Source: Treponema sp.
GTDB taxonomy: Bacteria; Spirochaetota; Spirochaetia; Treponematales; Breznakiellaceae
Direction of reading: 5' to 3'
Length of the DNA: 37,305 nt
Assembly (NCBI GenBank): GCA_031286205.1
Contig: JAITUR010000039.1
Location: 1 to 37,305, forward strand
Shown: positions 24,794 through 36,006 of the stretch, piece after piece
Numbering within the stretch: the stretch's first letter is position 1
How the letters are laid out: each line of letters begins with the position of its first letter
Translations under genes and position numbers: made by a program
The notes under the pieces: generated by a model
Seen by the model: only the letters and a program-made list of their open reading frames with translations
Databases searched by the model: none
What the model was told of the DNA's origin: nothing

Positions 24794-26146
24794 ATGGATT
24801 ATTCAGAGAAAAAAGTACTAATAATGGGACTTGGTCTGCATGGCGGAGGTTTGGAGTCGGCGCGGTTTATGCTAAAACGCGGAGCCAAAATTACTGTAAC
24901 AGATCTGCGTGAAGAAGCTGTCCTGAAACCCTCGATAGAAAAGCTCGATATCATTGCAAGCGAGTTTGGTCACCCCCCTGTCCGCTATGTAATTGGCAGG
25001 CATGAAACCGATGATTTTGCAGATGCCGATATTGTAATAAAAAACCCCGGAGTTAGGCCGGATTCGCCTTTCCTGCAGAAAGCAAAAAAAATAGAAACCG
25101 ATATTTCGCTTTTTTTATCGGAGTCGCCTGCGCGGCTTTTTGCGGTAACAGGAACTAAGGGAAAATCGGTAACAGCGGCGGCTCTGCATTGGATTATAAA
25201 AAATTCATATCTTGGCGGTAATATTACTGTTTCGCCGTTAACATTTTTGGACGATTTAACATCCAACGATAATGTTGTTCTGGAGCTTTCCAGTTTTCAG
25301 CTTGGGGATTTAAAAGGACGGACATTTGCGGACGGTTCTCCTCTATTAAAACCCGCAGCGGCAATTCTTACCGCAATTATGGAAGATCATTTAGACCGTT
25401 ATTCGTCCATGGAAGAATATATCGATGACAAGCGTTATATTTATCGAGGCCAGGACTCTAACTGCGTAACCGTCGCAGGCAACGATGATTGGGGACGCTC
25501 GTTTCTTGCGGAAACTAAAGCGCGTCCTGTTATGTATTCGCTAAAAGATATAAAAAAAGAACATATAGATTTACTGCCGGAAAAACTTCTTGTTACCGGC
25601 GAGCATCAAAAAATAAATCTTCTTGCCGCAGGGCTTGCGGCTTATGAATGCGGTATTGGCGTAGAAACAGTCCGCACTGCTCTTTCCGATTTCCGGGGGG
25701 TAGAACACCGTCTGGAAATGTTCCACGAAGCAAGGGGCTTGCGTTTTTACAATGACAGCGCCGCTACTATTCCGGAAGCTGCTGCCCTATGTGTCGAAGC
25801 TCTTTGCCTAAATGCCCCTCTTATTCTTGTAACGGGCGGCACCGACAAAAATCTGGACTTCTCCCCGCTTGTAAAAGCTCTTGTTGCGGCAGGCGCTAAA
25901 ATTGCCGCCGTAATTTTACTTGCAGGAACCGGCAGCGAAAAACTTACACGCCTGTTAGCTGAAAACAGTATTTCTTTTTCAGGCCCATTCGATAATTTGG
26001 ACACGGCTGTTCAGACTGCGTTAGACAAAGCAAAACCGGGCTACAGTGTTGCGCTCTCTCCCGGCTGTGCCAGTTTTGGGATGTTTTTAAATGAATTTGA
26101 CCGCGGGCGTAAATGGAAGAATGCGGTGCTTGGCAAAACCGGGTAA
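24794..26146 (+). CDS. murD: UDP-N-acetylmuramoylalanine--D-glutamate ligase MurD
   Basis: 450 residues, the family norm. It adds D-glutamate to UDP-MurNAc-L-Ala in the cytoplasm during peptidoglycan synthesis. The N-terminal Rossmann-like region (VLIMGLGLHGGGLESARFM) binds the UDP. The ATP-binding loop is GTKGKS at 120-125. Later landmarks are ILTAIMEDHLDRYSSMEEY, the linker GEHQKINLLAA, VEHRLEMFHEARGLRFYNDS and the GGTDKNLDFSPL loop in domain 3. No ribosome binding site precedes the ATG; TATTAA ends 6 bases before it, so the message may be leaderless. No other mur genes are adjacent. Confidence 0.95.
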   Translation: MDYSEKKVLIMGLGLHGGGLESARFMLKRGAKITVTDLREEAVLKPSIEKLDIIASEFGHPPVRYVIGRHETDDFADADIVIKNPGVRPDSPFLQKAKKIETDISLFLSESPARLFAVTGTKGKSVTAAALHWIIKNSYLGGNITVSPLTFLDDLTSNDNVVLELSSFQLGDLKGRTFADGSPLLKPAAAILTAIMEDHLDRYSSMEEYIDDKRYIYRGQDSNCVTVAGNDDWGRSFLAETKARPVMYSLKDIKKEHIDLLPEKLLVTGEHQKINLLAAGLAAYECGIGVETVRTALSDFRGVEHRLEMFHEARGLRFYNDSAATIPEAAALCVEALCLNAPLILVTGGTDKNLDFSPLVKALVAAGAKIAAVILLAGTGSEKLTRLLAENSISFSGPFDNLDTAVQTALDKAKPGYSVALSPGCASFGMFLNEFDRGRKWKNAVLGKTG

Positions 26147-26193
26147 GATGCGTGGCTGGTATATTAATAAATTACTGAACAATCAATTAAAAA

Positions 26194-26221
26194 TAGACAT
26201 TTTATTATTTTATGCTATAAT
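26194..26221 (+). promoter_or_regulatory. Near-consensus promoter abutting the Ca2+-ATPase start
   Basis: TAGACA (26194-26199), a 16-base spacer with TGC before the box, and a perfect TATAAT (26216-26221). Only 6 bases separate the -10 box from the ATG at 26228, so the start of transcription should coincide with the start codon. There is no Shine-Dalgarno. Confidence 0.7.
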
Positions 26222-26227
26222 AAAACA

Positions 26228-28858
26228 ATGAATGATTTTCTTGCAGACAAATCCGAATTGGCAAGATATTTTGGTGTTGATCCAAACATAGGATTAACCT
26301 GTGAACAATTAAAAGAAAACACTGAAAAACACGGGGCAAATGTTCTTGCACGATCAAAACCCGCATCTTTGTTAAAAAATATTTGGGACTCAGCAACAGA
26401 GCCAATGCTCCTTCTTTTGATAATGGCTGCATTGCTTGCGCTTGCTGTCAATATGTTTCATGTTTATTCGGGAGGACAGGCGAATTTCCTGGAGGTTGCG
26501 GGGATTTTTGCCGCCATTGTCCTTTGCATAGGCATAACGGTTGCAATGGAAGGAAAAAGCGCTAAGGCATTTTCTGCGCTGAATAAAATCAACGAGGATA
26601 TTGCAGTAAAAGCATTGCGTAACGGAAATGCCGTTATGATAAATCAACGGGACATTGCAGCGGGCGACATTCTGCTTTTAAATACAGGCGATAAAATCCC
26701 TGCGGACGGCAGATTGATCGAAAGCACTGAATTAACCGCCGACGAGTCCGCCCTTACAGGCGAAAGTATGCCTGTAAAAAAAGACGCAGACACTTTAATC
26801 ACAGACGAAAAAACACCGCTTGCCGAACGGTGCAATATGCTTTATTCGGGGACATTTATTACAAGCGGTTTTTGCAGGCTTATGGTAACTGCCGTCGGCG
26901 GAGCTGCGGAGTTTGGAAAAATAGCCCGTGAGCTTGGCGGAGCAGAAAAAACTTCTACGCCGCTGCAAGAACGGCTTGCCAGAATGGGAAAATTAATTAC
27001 AACAGTGGGAATAATTGCCTCTGTGATTGTTTTTATTTCTCAGCTTGTTTCTTTATCGCTTAAAGGTTCGCTTTTCTTTGAAAATATAATAGATGCCTTT
27101 GTAATAAGCATTGTTTTAATTGTTGCTGTAGTCCCGGAAGGACTTCCTACAATAGTTGCCGTTTCGCTTTCTTTAAATATTATCAAATTATCAAAACAAA
27201 ATGCCCTTGTAAAAAAAATAATCGCCTCCGAGACTGTCGGCTGTATAAATGTTATCTGTTCCGATAAAACAGGAACATTGACAGAAAATAAAATGACAGT
27301 AAACGGAGAAATAACAAACAAAAATATTTTGCACAATATTTGTCTTAACAGTACTGCAGAAATCGGAGAAAATTGCATTTTCATAGGCAATCCGACAGAA
27401 TGCGCCCTGCTTGTGGCGGCGGAAAAATCAGGCTTTAATTATCATGATATTCGAAAGAATATCGATATGGTTCATGTGTTTCCTTTTACATCAGAGAAAA
27501 AAAATATGACAACCATTGTGCGTAACAACGGCAGCACCAGTGGTGTCTATACCGCCTACAGCAAGGGAAGCCCGGAAAAAATATTCCGGTTATGCGGCAT
27601 GAACGAAGAGCAAATTAAAGAAATCGAAAAACAAATTATTCCCCGGCAGGAAAAAGCCTGTCGTATTATCGCATTTGCTCGTAAAGATTTTAACGACTGC
27701 CCGGATTTTAACAGCGATTCTGCCGAAGACAGCATCGAAAACAATATGACCTTTGACGGTTTTACCGCAATCTCCGACCCTTTACGCAAAGATGTGTACG
27801 ATGCTGCAGCCCAATGCCGCCTTGCAGGAGTTGATATAAAAATACTTACAGGCGACAATATTTTTACAGCCGCCGCCATTGCCAATGAATTAAAACTTTT
27901 GGATAACGGGCGCGTAGCGGTACAAGCGCATGAAATTGAATCCCTCTCTGACGATGAATTGTCCGAGCAGCTAAAAAAAATCTCTGTTATTGCCCGCAGT
28001 ACTCCCGGGATTAAAATGCGCATAGTTAATCTTTTAAAAGCACAGGGAAATGTAGTAGCAGTTACAGGCGACGGCATCAATGATGCGCCGGCGCTAAAAA
28101 ATGCCGATGTCGGTATTGCGATGGGCATTGCAGGCACAGATGTTTCCAAAGAAGCAAGCGACATTGTCCTTTTGGACGATTCCTTTGCAACCATTGTTAA
28201 AGCAGTCCGCTGGGGGCGCGGAATTTACGAAAACTTTAAAAGGTTTATCACTTTTCAACTAACGGTTAATGTATCTGCGGTAATCGTTGTACTTACTTCG
28301 ATTTTAATCGGTTTAAAAGCGCCGTTTACCGCTCTTGAACTTTTATGGATTAATATTATCATGGACGGTCCTCCTGCGCTTACTCTTGGTCTTGAACCAA
28401 TCCACGGTGATTTAATGAAAAGACCGCCCGTTAAAAGAAACGAAAATATTCTTTCGCGCCCGCTGATTACCCGTATTGTTCTTACTGGTCTGTATATGTC
28501 GATAGTGTTTTTGTTTCAATATACAACAAACTTTTTAAAAGTAACTGAAACACAAACAAACACGGTTCTTTTTACAATGTTCGCGCTGTTCCAGCTTTTT
28601 AATGCAGTTAATTGCAGGCAGTTAAACAATGACAGTATTGTCAAAAATTTCTTTAAAAACCGCCTTTTCCTTGCAGTGATTATATGCACCTTTGTAATGC
28701 AAATATTAATCATTCAGTACGCGGGCGCATTCTTTGGCACAGTCCCCCTGCCGCTTGATTTATGGCTAAAAATATTCGCCGTAACATTCAGCGTGGTAAT
28801 AGCCTCCGAGCTTGCAAAACTTGTAATAAGGAATACCTTGACTAGATTTGACAAATAA
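26228..28858 (+). CDS. P-type Ca2+-transporting ATPase (P2 type)
   Basis: 876 residues. It is an integral membrane cation pump of the SERCA/PMCA-like P2 group. Landmarks are the phosphatase loop TGES (177-180), the membrane motif PEGLP (303-307) in helix 4, and the phosphorylation site DKTGT with Asp346. Further on are KGSPEKIF in the nucleotide domain, TGDNIFTA, VTGDGINDAPALKNADVGIAMG as the hinge, and about ten helices. VVPEGLP and the later NIIMDGPPALTLGLEP are typical of Ca2+ pumps. It would export calcium from the cytoplasm; the ion is inferred from family motifs. A leaderless start is likely. Confidence 0.92.
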   Translation: MNDFLADKSELARYFGVDPNIGLTCEQLKENTEKHGANVLARSKPASLLKNIWDSATEPMLLLLIMAALLALAVNMFHVYSGGQANFLEVAGIFAAIVLCIGITVAMEGKSAKAFSALNKINEDIAVKALRNGNAVMINQRDIAAGDILLLNTGDKIPADGRLIESTELTADESALTGESMPVKKDADTLITDEKTPLAERCNMLYSGTFITSGFCRLMVTAVGGAAEFGKIARELGGAEKTSTPLQERLARMGKLITTVGIIASVIVFISQLVSLSLKGSLFFENIIDAFVISIVLIVAVVPEGLPTIVAVSLSLNIIKLSKQNALVKKIIASETVGCINVICSDKTGTLTENKMTVNGEITNKNILHNICLNSTAEIGENCIFIGNPTECALLVAAEKSGFNYHDIRKNIDMVHVFPFTSEKKNMTTIVRNNGSTSGVYTAYSKGSPEKIFRLCGMNEEQIKEIEKQIIPRQEKACRIIAFARKDFNDCPDFNSDSAEDSIENNMTFDGFTAISDPLRKDVYDAAAQCRLAGVDIKILTGDNIFTAAAIANELKLLDNGRVAVQAHEIESLSDDELSEQLKKISVIARSTPGIKMRIVNLLKAQGNVVAVTGDGINDAPALKNADVGIAMGIAGTDVSKEASDIVLLDDSFATIVKAVRWGRGIYENFKRFITFQLTVNVSAVIVVLTSILIGLKAPFTALELLWINIIMDGPPALTLGLEPIHGDLMKRPPVKRNENILSRPLITRIVLTGLYMSIVFLFQYTTNFLKVTETQTNTVLFTMFALFQLFNAVNCRQLNNDSIVKNFFKNRLFLAVIICTFVMQILIIQYAGAFFGTVPLPLDLWLKIFAVTFSVVIASELAKLVIRNTLTRFDK

Positions 28859-30193
<1,335 letters not shown>

Positions 30194-30232
30194 TGTCTTT
30201 GCGAAAATTTTCATACTAAGGCATCGAAGGTT

Positions 30233-30277
30233 CGGAGATACAGAGGTTATAAAATTTTATAATCCTTTGTGTCTCCG
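30233..30277. repeat. Long imperfect palindrome between eno and lon
   Basis: CGGAGATACAGAGG followed by TATAAAA, then a mirrored TTTTATAATCCTTTGTGTCTCCG, forms a 22-23 pair arm-to-arm dyad with one bulge and two G-U pairs. No T-run follows, so it is not a classical terminator. The arm text (gtctccgtg / ggagacacag) resembles dispersed palindromic elements seen between genes in many bacteria, so it may be a REP- or MITE-like copy. Confidence 0.6.
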
Positions 30278-30308
30278 TGCTTTTATGTGATGTCTTTTGG
30301 ATTAAATT

Positions 30309-32717
30309 ATGTCAGAATCAAATATTATTCCTATTGATCAACTTTTACCCAATAAACTACATTTGGTTGCCCTGATGGGCAGACCGATTTTTCCCGGAAT
30401 TTTTACGCCTATAATGATTGGCAACCCCGCCGATGTCAAAGTTGTGGAAGATGTAGTTACCGGCGACGGTTTAATTGGTCTTGTAATGATGCAAAACGAT
30501 ACCGATACTCCCGCCATTACAGATTTATACACTGTAGGAACAGTTGCAAAAATTATAAAAAAAATTAATCTGCCTGACGGCGGCATTAATATTTTTATTT
30601 CTACCCTTAAGCGATTTAAAGTAAAAAAAACGCTTCATCCGTCCAATCCAATTATTGCGGCAGTAGAGTATCTGGAAGAAGAAGAAGATAATACAAGCGA
30701 AGTAAAAGCGCTTACCCGCGCGCTTATCTCCGAGATGAAGCAGATTAGCGAAAATAATCCGCTGTTTTCCGAAGAAATGCGCCTTAATATGATCAATATA
30801 GATCATCCGGGGAAAATTGCGGACTTTATTGCAAGTATTTTAAATATAGATAAAGCGGAACAGCAAAAAATTCTGGAAATATTAAATGTCCGCAAGCGCA
30901 TGGAGCAGGTACTTGTCTTTATTAAAAAAGAACAAGAGCTTCTTAGGATTCAGAAAAAAATCCAGCGCGAGATAAACGAAAAAATAGAAAAATCCCAGCG
31001 CGATTATTTTTTAAAGGAAGAGCTTAAAGCAATTAAAACAGAATTGGGCATGACAACGGATGCAAAAAATTCGGATTACCAGCGTTTTAAGGAAAAGTTC
31101 GAAGCCTTTAAATTCGAAGGCGAAATAAAAGAAGTTGTAGAACAGGAATTGGAAAAATTTTCGCTAATGGAAACAAATACCGGCGAATATACCATTACAC
31201 GCAATTATCTTGATGTAATAGCGGCTCTTCCCTGGGGGGATCCTGAGCCTGAAGTTTTAGATTTAAAAAAAGCGCAGGAGATTTTGGAAAATGATCACTA
31301 TGGTCTTAAAGATGTAAAAACCCGCATTATAGAATATCTGGCTGTACGAAAACTGCGAAGCGATTCTAAGCGTCCGCCGGGATCTTTAGGTTCGATTGTT
31401 TGCCTTGTTGGTCCGCCGGGAGTTGGAAAAACATCGGTTGGAAAATCCATAGCGCGCGCTCTTGGAAAACAGTTTTTCCGTTTTTCTGTCGGCGGCATGA
31501 GGGACGAAGCTGAAATTAAAGGGCACAGGCGAACCTATATTGGAGCCATGCCGGGAAAAATTATTCAGGGATTAAAAATTACCAAAGCAAAAGACCCTGT
31601 TTTTATGATAGACGAAATAGATAAAATGGGTTCGAGTTATCAGGGAGACCCCGCAAGCGCGCTTTTGGAGGTGCTGGATCCCGAACAGAATAATGCTTTC
31701 CGAGATCACTACCTGGATTTACCTTTTGATATTTCCCATGTATTTTTTATTGTAACTGCAAATACTTTGGATACAATTCCCGTTCCTCTTATGGATCGCA
31801 TGGAAATAATCCAGCTTCCCGGTTATATCGATACTGAAAAACTGGAAATTGCCAAACGATATTTATTGCCAAAGAGTCTGGAAAAAAACGGGCTTAAAAA
31901 AAATCAGGTTAAATACACAAAAGACAGTTTAATGCATATTGCTAATTCGTACGCAAGAGAAGCGGGAGTCCGTAATTTCGAAAAAAACCTGGATAAAATA
32001 CACCGTAAATTGGCAAAGATAATTGTAGAAACAAACGAAGAAAAAGATATGGAAGAAGCCCCGTCCGGCAAGAATAATTCTGCAAATAATACTTTTTCTA
32101 TCGATAAAAAACAAATAGAAAAACATTTAGGCAAACCTGTTTTCCCGGAAGGCGAATATAAAACTGCCGACAAACCCGGAATGTCGGTAGGGCTTGCATG
32201 GACAAGTATGGGAGGCGACACGCTTGTTATAGAAGCGACATCTTTGCCGGGCAAAGAAGGGCTTACTCTTACCGGTAAAATGGGCGACACCATGAAAGAA
32301 AGCGCAAGCATTGCCATGACTGTTGCGCAAAAGATGGCGGTAGAAAAATACGGCGTTAACCGCGAATGGTTCGAAAAAAACCACATACATTTACATATCC
32401 CGGAAGGCGCAACCCCCAAGGATGGTCCTTCTGCCGGAATTACAATGACAACAGCGCTTCTTTCTTTATTGCGAAATAAAGTTATTGCTCCGCATTATGC
32501 AATGACAGGCGAATTATCTCTTACCGGGCTTGTACTGCCGATAGGCGGACTAAAAGAAAAAACGGTTGCCGCCCGCCGCAACAAAGCAAAACATATTATT
32601 TTTCCAAAACAAAATCTGCGCGACCTGGACGAGATTCCGGATCATGTTAAGAAGGGGATAATGTTTCATCCTGTAGAGCGCCTGGAAGAAGTATTGGCTT
32701 TAACTTTGCCGGATTAA
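30309..32717 (+). CDS. lon: ATP-dependent protease Lon
   Basis: 802 residues, full-length LonA. The N-terminal substrate domain (about 15-210) and coiled coil (about 210-250) precede the AAA+ module, with Walker A GPPGVGKT (368-375) and Walker B VFMIDEID (431-438). The C-terminal serine protease domain has the catalytic dyad Ser708 (PKDGPSAG) and Lys751 (GGLKEK). It degrades misfolded and regulatory proteins in the cytoplasm. A low-complexity insert MEEAPSGKNNSANN (about 581-594) lies between the ATPase and protease parts. The ribosome binding site is weak (TTGGA). The stop codon lies in TTAA shared with the convergent PilZ gene. Confidence 0.97.
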   Translation: MSESNIIPIDQLLPNKLHLVALMGRPIFPGIFTPIMIGNPADVKVVEDVVTGDGLIGLVMMQNDTDTPAITDLYTVGTVAKIIKKINLPDGGINIFISTLKRFKVKKTLHPSNPIIAAVEYLEEEEDNTSEVKALTRALISEMKQISENNPLFSEEMRLNMINIDHPGKIADFIASILNIDKAEQQKILEILNVRKRMEQVLVFIKKEQELLRIQKKIQREINEKIEKSQRDYFLKEELKAIKTELGMTTDAKNSDYQRFKEKFEAFKFEGEIKEVVEQELEKFSLMETNTGEYTITRNYLDVIAALPWGDPEPEVLDLKKAQEILENDHYGLKDVKTRIIEYLAVRKLRSDSKRPPGSLGSIVCLVGPPGVGKTSVGKSIARALGKQFFRFSVGGMRDEAEIKGHRRTYIGAMPGKIIQGLKITKAKDPVFMIDEIDKMGSSYQGDPASALLEVLDPEQNNAFRDHYLDLPFDISHVFFIVTANTLDTIPVPLMDRMEIIQLPGYIDTEKLEIAKRYLLPKSLEKNGLKKNQVKYTKDSLMHIANSYAREAGVRNFEKNLDKIHRKLAKIIVETNEEKDMEEAPSGKNNSANNTFSIDKKQIEKHLGKPVFPEGEYKTADKPGMSVGLAWTSMGGDTLVIEATSLPGKEGLTLTGKMGDTMKESASIAMTVAQKMAVEKYGVNREWFEKNHIHLHIPEGATPKDGPSAGITMTTALLSLLRNKVIAPHYAMTGELSLTGLVLPIGGLKEKTVAARRNKAKHIIFPKQNLRDLDEIPDHVKKGIMFHPVERLEEVLALTLPD

Positions 32718-33676
32718 ATGTCCGCAAGAGTTTCTTCTTTAGCCGGCGGCGGCGGAGGCGGCTCTTTTTTTGCGGCAGCAGGCGGAATATTCTGAGAAGG
32801 TTTTGACTTCGCTATAACAGCAGCTTTGGCTTTGGCAAGTTTAGAAGCAGCGGTATCTTCTGCAGTGCCGCGGAAATCTGCTCGCTGCGACGTTAACATT
32901 TCGTTTAATCGAATTTTAAAACCCATAGGAACTACAGTTTCGTTAAAATTAAGACCCAAAGCGACCATTTCCTTTTTGCCCTCTACCATTTCCGCGCGAA
33001 CAAATTTTCCCTGTATAAGGAATGCCTCTTTGGGATCGTTAAATTCAATTTTAAGAGCCGCATCTTTTTCCAAAAGAAATTTTGCCACTCCCATCATTAT
33101 TAATTTTGATCCGGAAAAAGAAATATCCCTTAATATGCAGCGACGCGGCACTCTTTCTATAAAAACAGTACCTTCTGTTGTAAGTATATTTAATCTGCGA
33201 AGATTGTCGGGAGTTAACGGAATACGATCCTCTTTTCGTTTGGAAGAATTTACATTAGCATCCAGGACTCGCCCGACAATTTCTATAAAATCATCCGGCG
33301 GGCGGTTGGAAAACTGGATTGTGAACATATGCACATCCTGCGAATTCCCGTAAGGTACGCTTGCAAGGACTCGTCCGGCCACAAAGAATGTTACCGGGTT
33401 TGTTTCTCCCGGCGGTCTAAAGCAAAAACGAAGGTTAATAAAATTATTTGTTTGCTGCAATTTTCCTAAAAGACCTGTTTTAATATTAGCTACAATTTTT
33501 GCTCCCTCGAATGACGCATTGTAAACCACACACGGCCAAAAATCGTTACCGCATTTTAAGTGTACCTGCTGAGTTAACAAACCTGTAACCTGGATAATTT
33601 CCTTTGTAAAGGTTACTTCTATGTTTTTGAATCGTTCGTAAAAGACTGATAATCTTTGACTTAATAGCACTCCCAT
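32714..33676 (-). CDS. PilZ-domain protein with PilZN-like N-terminal domain
   Basis: 320 residues, soluble. The N-terminal beta-rich domain (about 10-140) resembles the YcgR-N/PilZN type. The PilZ domain (about 145-265) has the arginine motif R147xxxR151 (RKEDR) and D184xS186xxG189 (DISFSG), so c-di-GMP binding is expected. The last 50 residues are Ala/Lys/Pro-rich and end in a poly-Pro run, probably disordered. The two-domain layout is like spirochaetal PlzA-type receptors, though I cannot prove orthology. It is convergent with lon, sharing a TTAA stop. It is a second c-di-GMP receptor candidate besides the membrane form at 12864. Confidence 0.86.
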   Translation of the reverse strand: MGVLLSQRLSVFYERFKNIEVTFTKEIIQVTGLLTQQVHLKCGNDFWPCVVYNASFEGAKIVANIKTGLLGKLQQTNNFINLRFCFRPPGETNPVTFFVAGRVLASVPYGNSQDVHMFTIQFSNRPPDDFIEIVGRVLDANVNSSKRKEDRIPLTPDNLRRLNILTTEGTVFIERVPRRCILRDISFSGSKLIMMGVAKFLLEKDAALKIEFNDPKEAFLIQGKFVRAEMVEGKKEMVALGLNFNETVVPMGFKIRLNEMLTSQRADFRGTAEDTAASKLAKAKAAVIAKSKPSQNIPPAAAKKEPPPPPPAKEETLADI

Positions 33677-33723
33677 TTATTAATTCTAACTGATATTGGC
33701 AGATTCGTCAATAATGCGTAATG

Positions 33724-34150
33724 TTATAAAATGTCGGTTTTTCCCAATTTATTGATTTGCTCTACAATATCTCGTACTTTCTGGGTTTGTCCCTTTTTGG
33801 TTATTAATGCAGAGGCTGGATTCCCGTCTTTTCCCGAGCGAATTACCGGCGGATTTTCCGTCTGCGGGAGCATCAAATATTAATATATTGCTTTTTACGG
33901 CAATTTTTGAGTATTCTTCCCAATTTCCAATATCGATCCAGTTAAAATTGGTTTTTACCATTACTGTTTTTTGCATTTTTCTGCAATTGCATAATCAAAA
34001 AAGGGGTTATTCCAAAGATTGCAAGGCAGCCCTCCGGATTACTGACAGCCTTGGCGGCAAGAGATGCATCTGCCGTTTTCCGTAACTACAAGGGCGCGTT
34101 CTACTGCCATAGAAAAAACTTTGTTTTTCGTTAGCGGGTAAAAATTGCTT
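33724..34150 (-). pseudogene. Decayed mannose-1-phosphate guanylyltransferase remnant
   Basis: Conserved pieces of the family appear in order on the minus strand but in different frames. A piece ending in SNPEGCLAIFGITP (about 33992-34060) matches the N-terminal 'lvtfGI.P' region. FFDYAIAEKCKK follows, and a frame change of one base in an A6 run leads into TVMVKTNFNWIDIGNWEEY, the 'DfgWsDiGsWda' hallmark. After another frame change, QTQKVRDIVEQINKLGK ends at TAA (33724-33726), matching the family's C-terminus. The middle of the enzyme and the GG.G.RLWP start are missing. The intact enzyme makes GDP-mannose. Internal deletions as well as frameshifts make sequencing error alone an unlikely cause. 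Confidence 0.75.
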
Positions 34151-34202
34151 TGGAAGGCGCGGAATTTAACGCAGAACCTAGGCGAATCTACAAAAAACCA
34201 CC

Positions 34203-35999
34203 TCACATAATATCCAGAAATGGAATACAAACTAAATTAAACGCATCTTTTAAAACAAGCATTACAGCACGGGACAACTCTAACCTGGCTTGCGATAATC
34301 TTTTGTCTTCACAGGTTAAAATGGGGCACTCGTGGTAAAAGCGGCTAAAGCATTTGGAAAGCTCGTATAAATATCCCGCTAAATGCGAAGGATCCAGATT
34401 TTCAGCCGCTTCTGCAACTGCCTGTGAATATCCTGCCAATACCTTAATTAAATCCCACTCAGAATCAGACACAAGCAAAGAAAAATCTTTTACCGCTCCA
34501 CTCTCCCCGCTTCCGGATTCATTCTTTCTTAACATCGAGCAAATCCTTGCTCCCATGTATTGTAAATAAGGACCCGTGTTGCCGGTAAACGACAATGATT
34601 CTTTTGGATCAAAAAGCATATCTTTTACAGCGCTAACCTGCAATAGAAAATAATGCAAAGCTCCCAGTGCTATTTTTTCCGCAACCTCCGCCGGGTTTCC
34701 AACTTCTTCTTCGCGTTCTTTTTCGCGGATTTCAGCTAATGCCATATCGCGCAGATTGTCGATTAAATCGTCGGCATCCACTACAGTGCCTTCGCGGCTT
34801 TTCATTTTACCTTCCGGTAAATTTACCATGCCGTAGGAAAGGTGGAAAAGATTATCCGCCCATGAATAGCCAAGTTTTTTTAACAAAATAAACAATACCT
34901 TAAAATGATACTGCTGTTCAGAGCCTACTACATAGATCATTTTGTTAAAAGGCCAGTCTTTGTGCCGGTTTATTGCCGTTCCAAAATCCTGTGTTATATA
35001 AATGGAAGTACCATCGCCTCTTAAAAGAATTTTTTTATCCAGATTTTCTTCGGTTAAATCAACCGCAACCGCGCCGTCTTCCTGTTTGTAGAAAATGCCC
35101 TTTTCCAAGCCTTTAAGAACTTCGTCCTTGCCAAGCATATATGTTTCGCTTTCATAGTAGTATTGATCAAAAGAAATACCTGTTCGTTTGTAAGTTTGTT
35201 TCATACCTTCTATTGCCCAGCTGTTCATTTTTTTCCATAATTCGCAGGTTTCAGAGTCGCCCGCTTCCCATTGCCGCAACAACTCCTGCGCTCTTAACAT
35301 AAGCGGAGCCTGGGCTTCGGCTTTTTTTGGGTCTATTCCATTGGAAATTAAATTTTCAGTTTCCGCTTTTAACTGTCTGCTAAAAATAACATACCAATCT
35401 CCTACAAATCTGTCGCTTTTTATATTTTCAGATTCCGGAGTTTTACCCTGCCCCTGTTCCTTGTAGGAAAGCATAGACTTGCAAATATGGATACCCCGAT
35501 CGTTAATGATACAAACTTTGCGGACATCGGCTCCGCAAGCCGCTAAAATACGCGAAATACTTTCGCCAAGAACATCGTTTCTAAGATGACCCAGATGCAA
35601 AGGTTTATTTGTATTGGGGCTGGAAAATTCCACCATGATTTTTTTACCGGCTAATGTATCAGGTTTACTGCCTTTTATAACATCTTCCAGTATATTTTTT
35701 ACAACAGAACCGCGAGCCAGTTTTATATTGACATACGGTCCCTGCGCTTCTGCCTTGCCGTCGTCGTTCGCAAGCGCATTTAGCTTTTCAGCCGCCATTT
35801 GAGCAATCTGAGGCGGACCCTTGCGAAGCGCTTTGGCAAAACTGAACATGGGAAAACCAATGTCCCCCATTTGAGAATCCGGCGGATTTTCGGCAACAAT
35901 CTGAGCCGAAGTAATATTTTCCTTAATACCCGCTTCGCTTAATATGGCATTAAGAACAGAGGCTAAATTAATTTTCCATGGTTCTTTGTAGTCGTACAT
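34203..35999 (-). CDS. argS: Arginyl-tRNA synthetase
   Basis: 598 residues from the chosen start. Class I synthetase that charges tRNA-Arg. The N-terminal additional domain (about 1-115) is typical of ArgRS. The HIGH motif is HLGH (135-138) in SSPNTNKPLHLGHLRND. The KMSKS equivalent is KMKSREGT, common in ArgRS. The C-terminal DALR anticodon-binding domain is helical and has LQYMGARICSMLRK at its start. I chose ATG 35999 (MYDYKEPWK) rather than the in-frame start at 36035 because a strong promoter covers that extension. Confidence 0.96.
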   Translation of the reverse strand: MYDYKEPWKINLASVLNAILSEAGIKENITSAQIVAENPPDSQMGDIGFPMFSFAKALRKGPPQIAQMAAEKLNALANDDGKAEAQGPYVNIKLARGSVVKNILEDVIKGSKPDTLAGKKIMVEFSSPNTNKPLHLGHLRNDVLGESISRILAACGADVRKVCIINDRGIHICKSMLSYKEQGQGKTPESENIKSDRFVGDWYVIFSRQLKAETENLISNGIDPKKAEAQAPLMLRAQELLRQWEAGDSETCELWKKMNSWAIEGMKQTYKRTGISFDQYYYESETYMLGKDEVLKGLEKGIFYKQEDGAVAVDLTEENLDKKILLRGDGTSIYITQDFGTAINRHKDWPFNKMIYVVGSEQQYHFKVLFILLKKLGYSWADNLFHLSYGMVNLPEGKMKSREGTVVDADDLIDNLRDMALAEIREKEREEEVGNPAEVAEKIALGALHYFLLQVSAVKDMLFDPKESLSFTGNTGPYLQYMGARICSMLRKNESGSGESGAVKDFSLLVSDSEWDLIKVLAGYSQAVAEAAENLDPSHLAGYLYELSKCFSRFYHECPILTCEDKRLSQARLELSRAVMLVLKDAFNLVCIPFLDIM

Positions 36000-36006
36000 A
36001 GTATTA

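Noticed and set aside
27556-28194. 212-residue minus-strand frame inside the Ca2+-ATPase gene
   Set aside because: It is the antisense of conserved pump motifs, Ser-rich and without family features.
34039-34230. 63-residue minus-strand frame upstream of the guanylyltransferase remnant
   Set aside because: It probably reads partly through the decayed gene and has no independent support as a gene.
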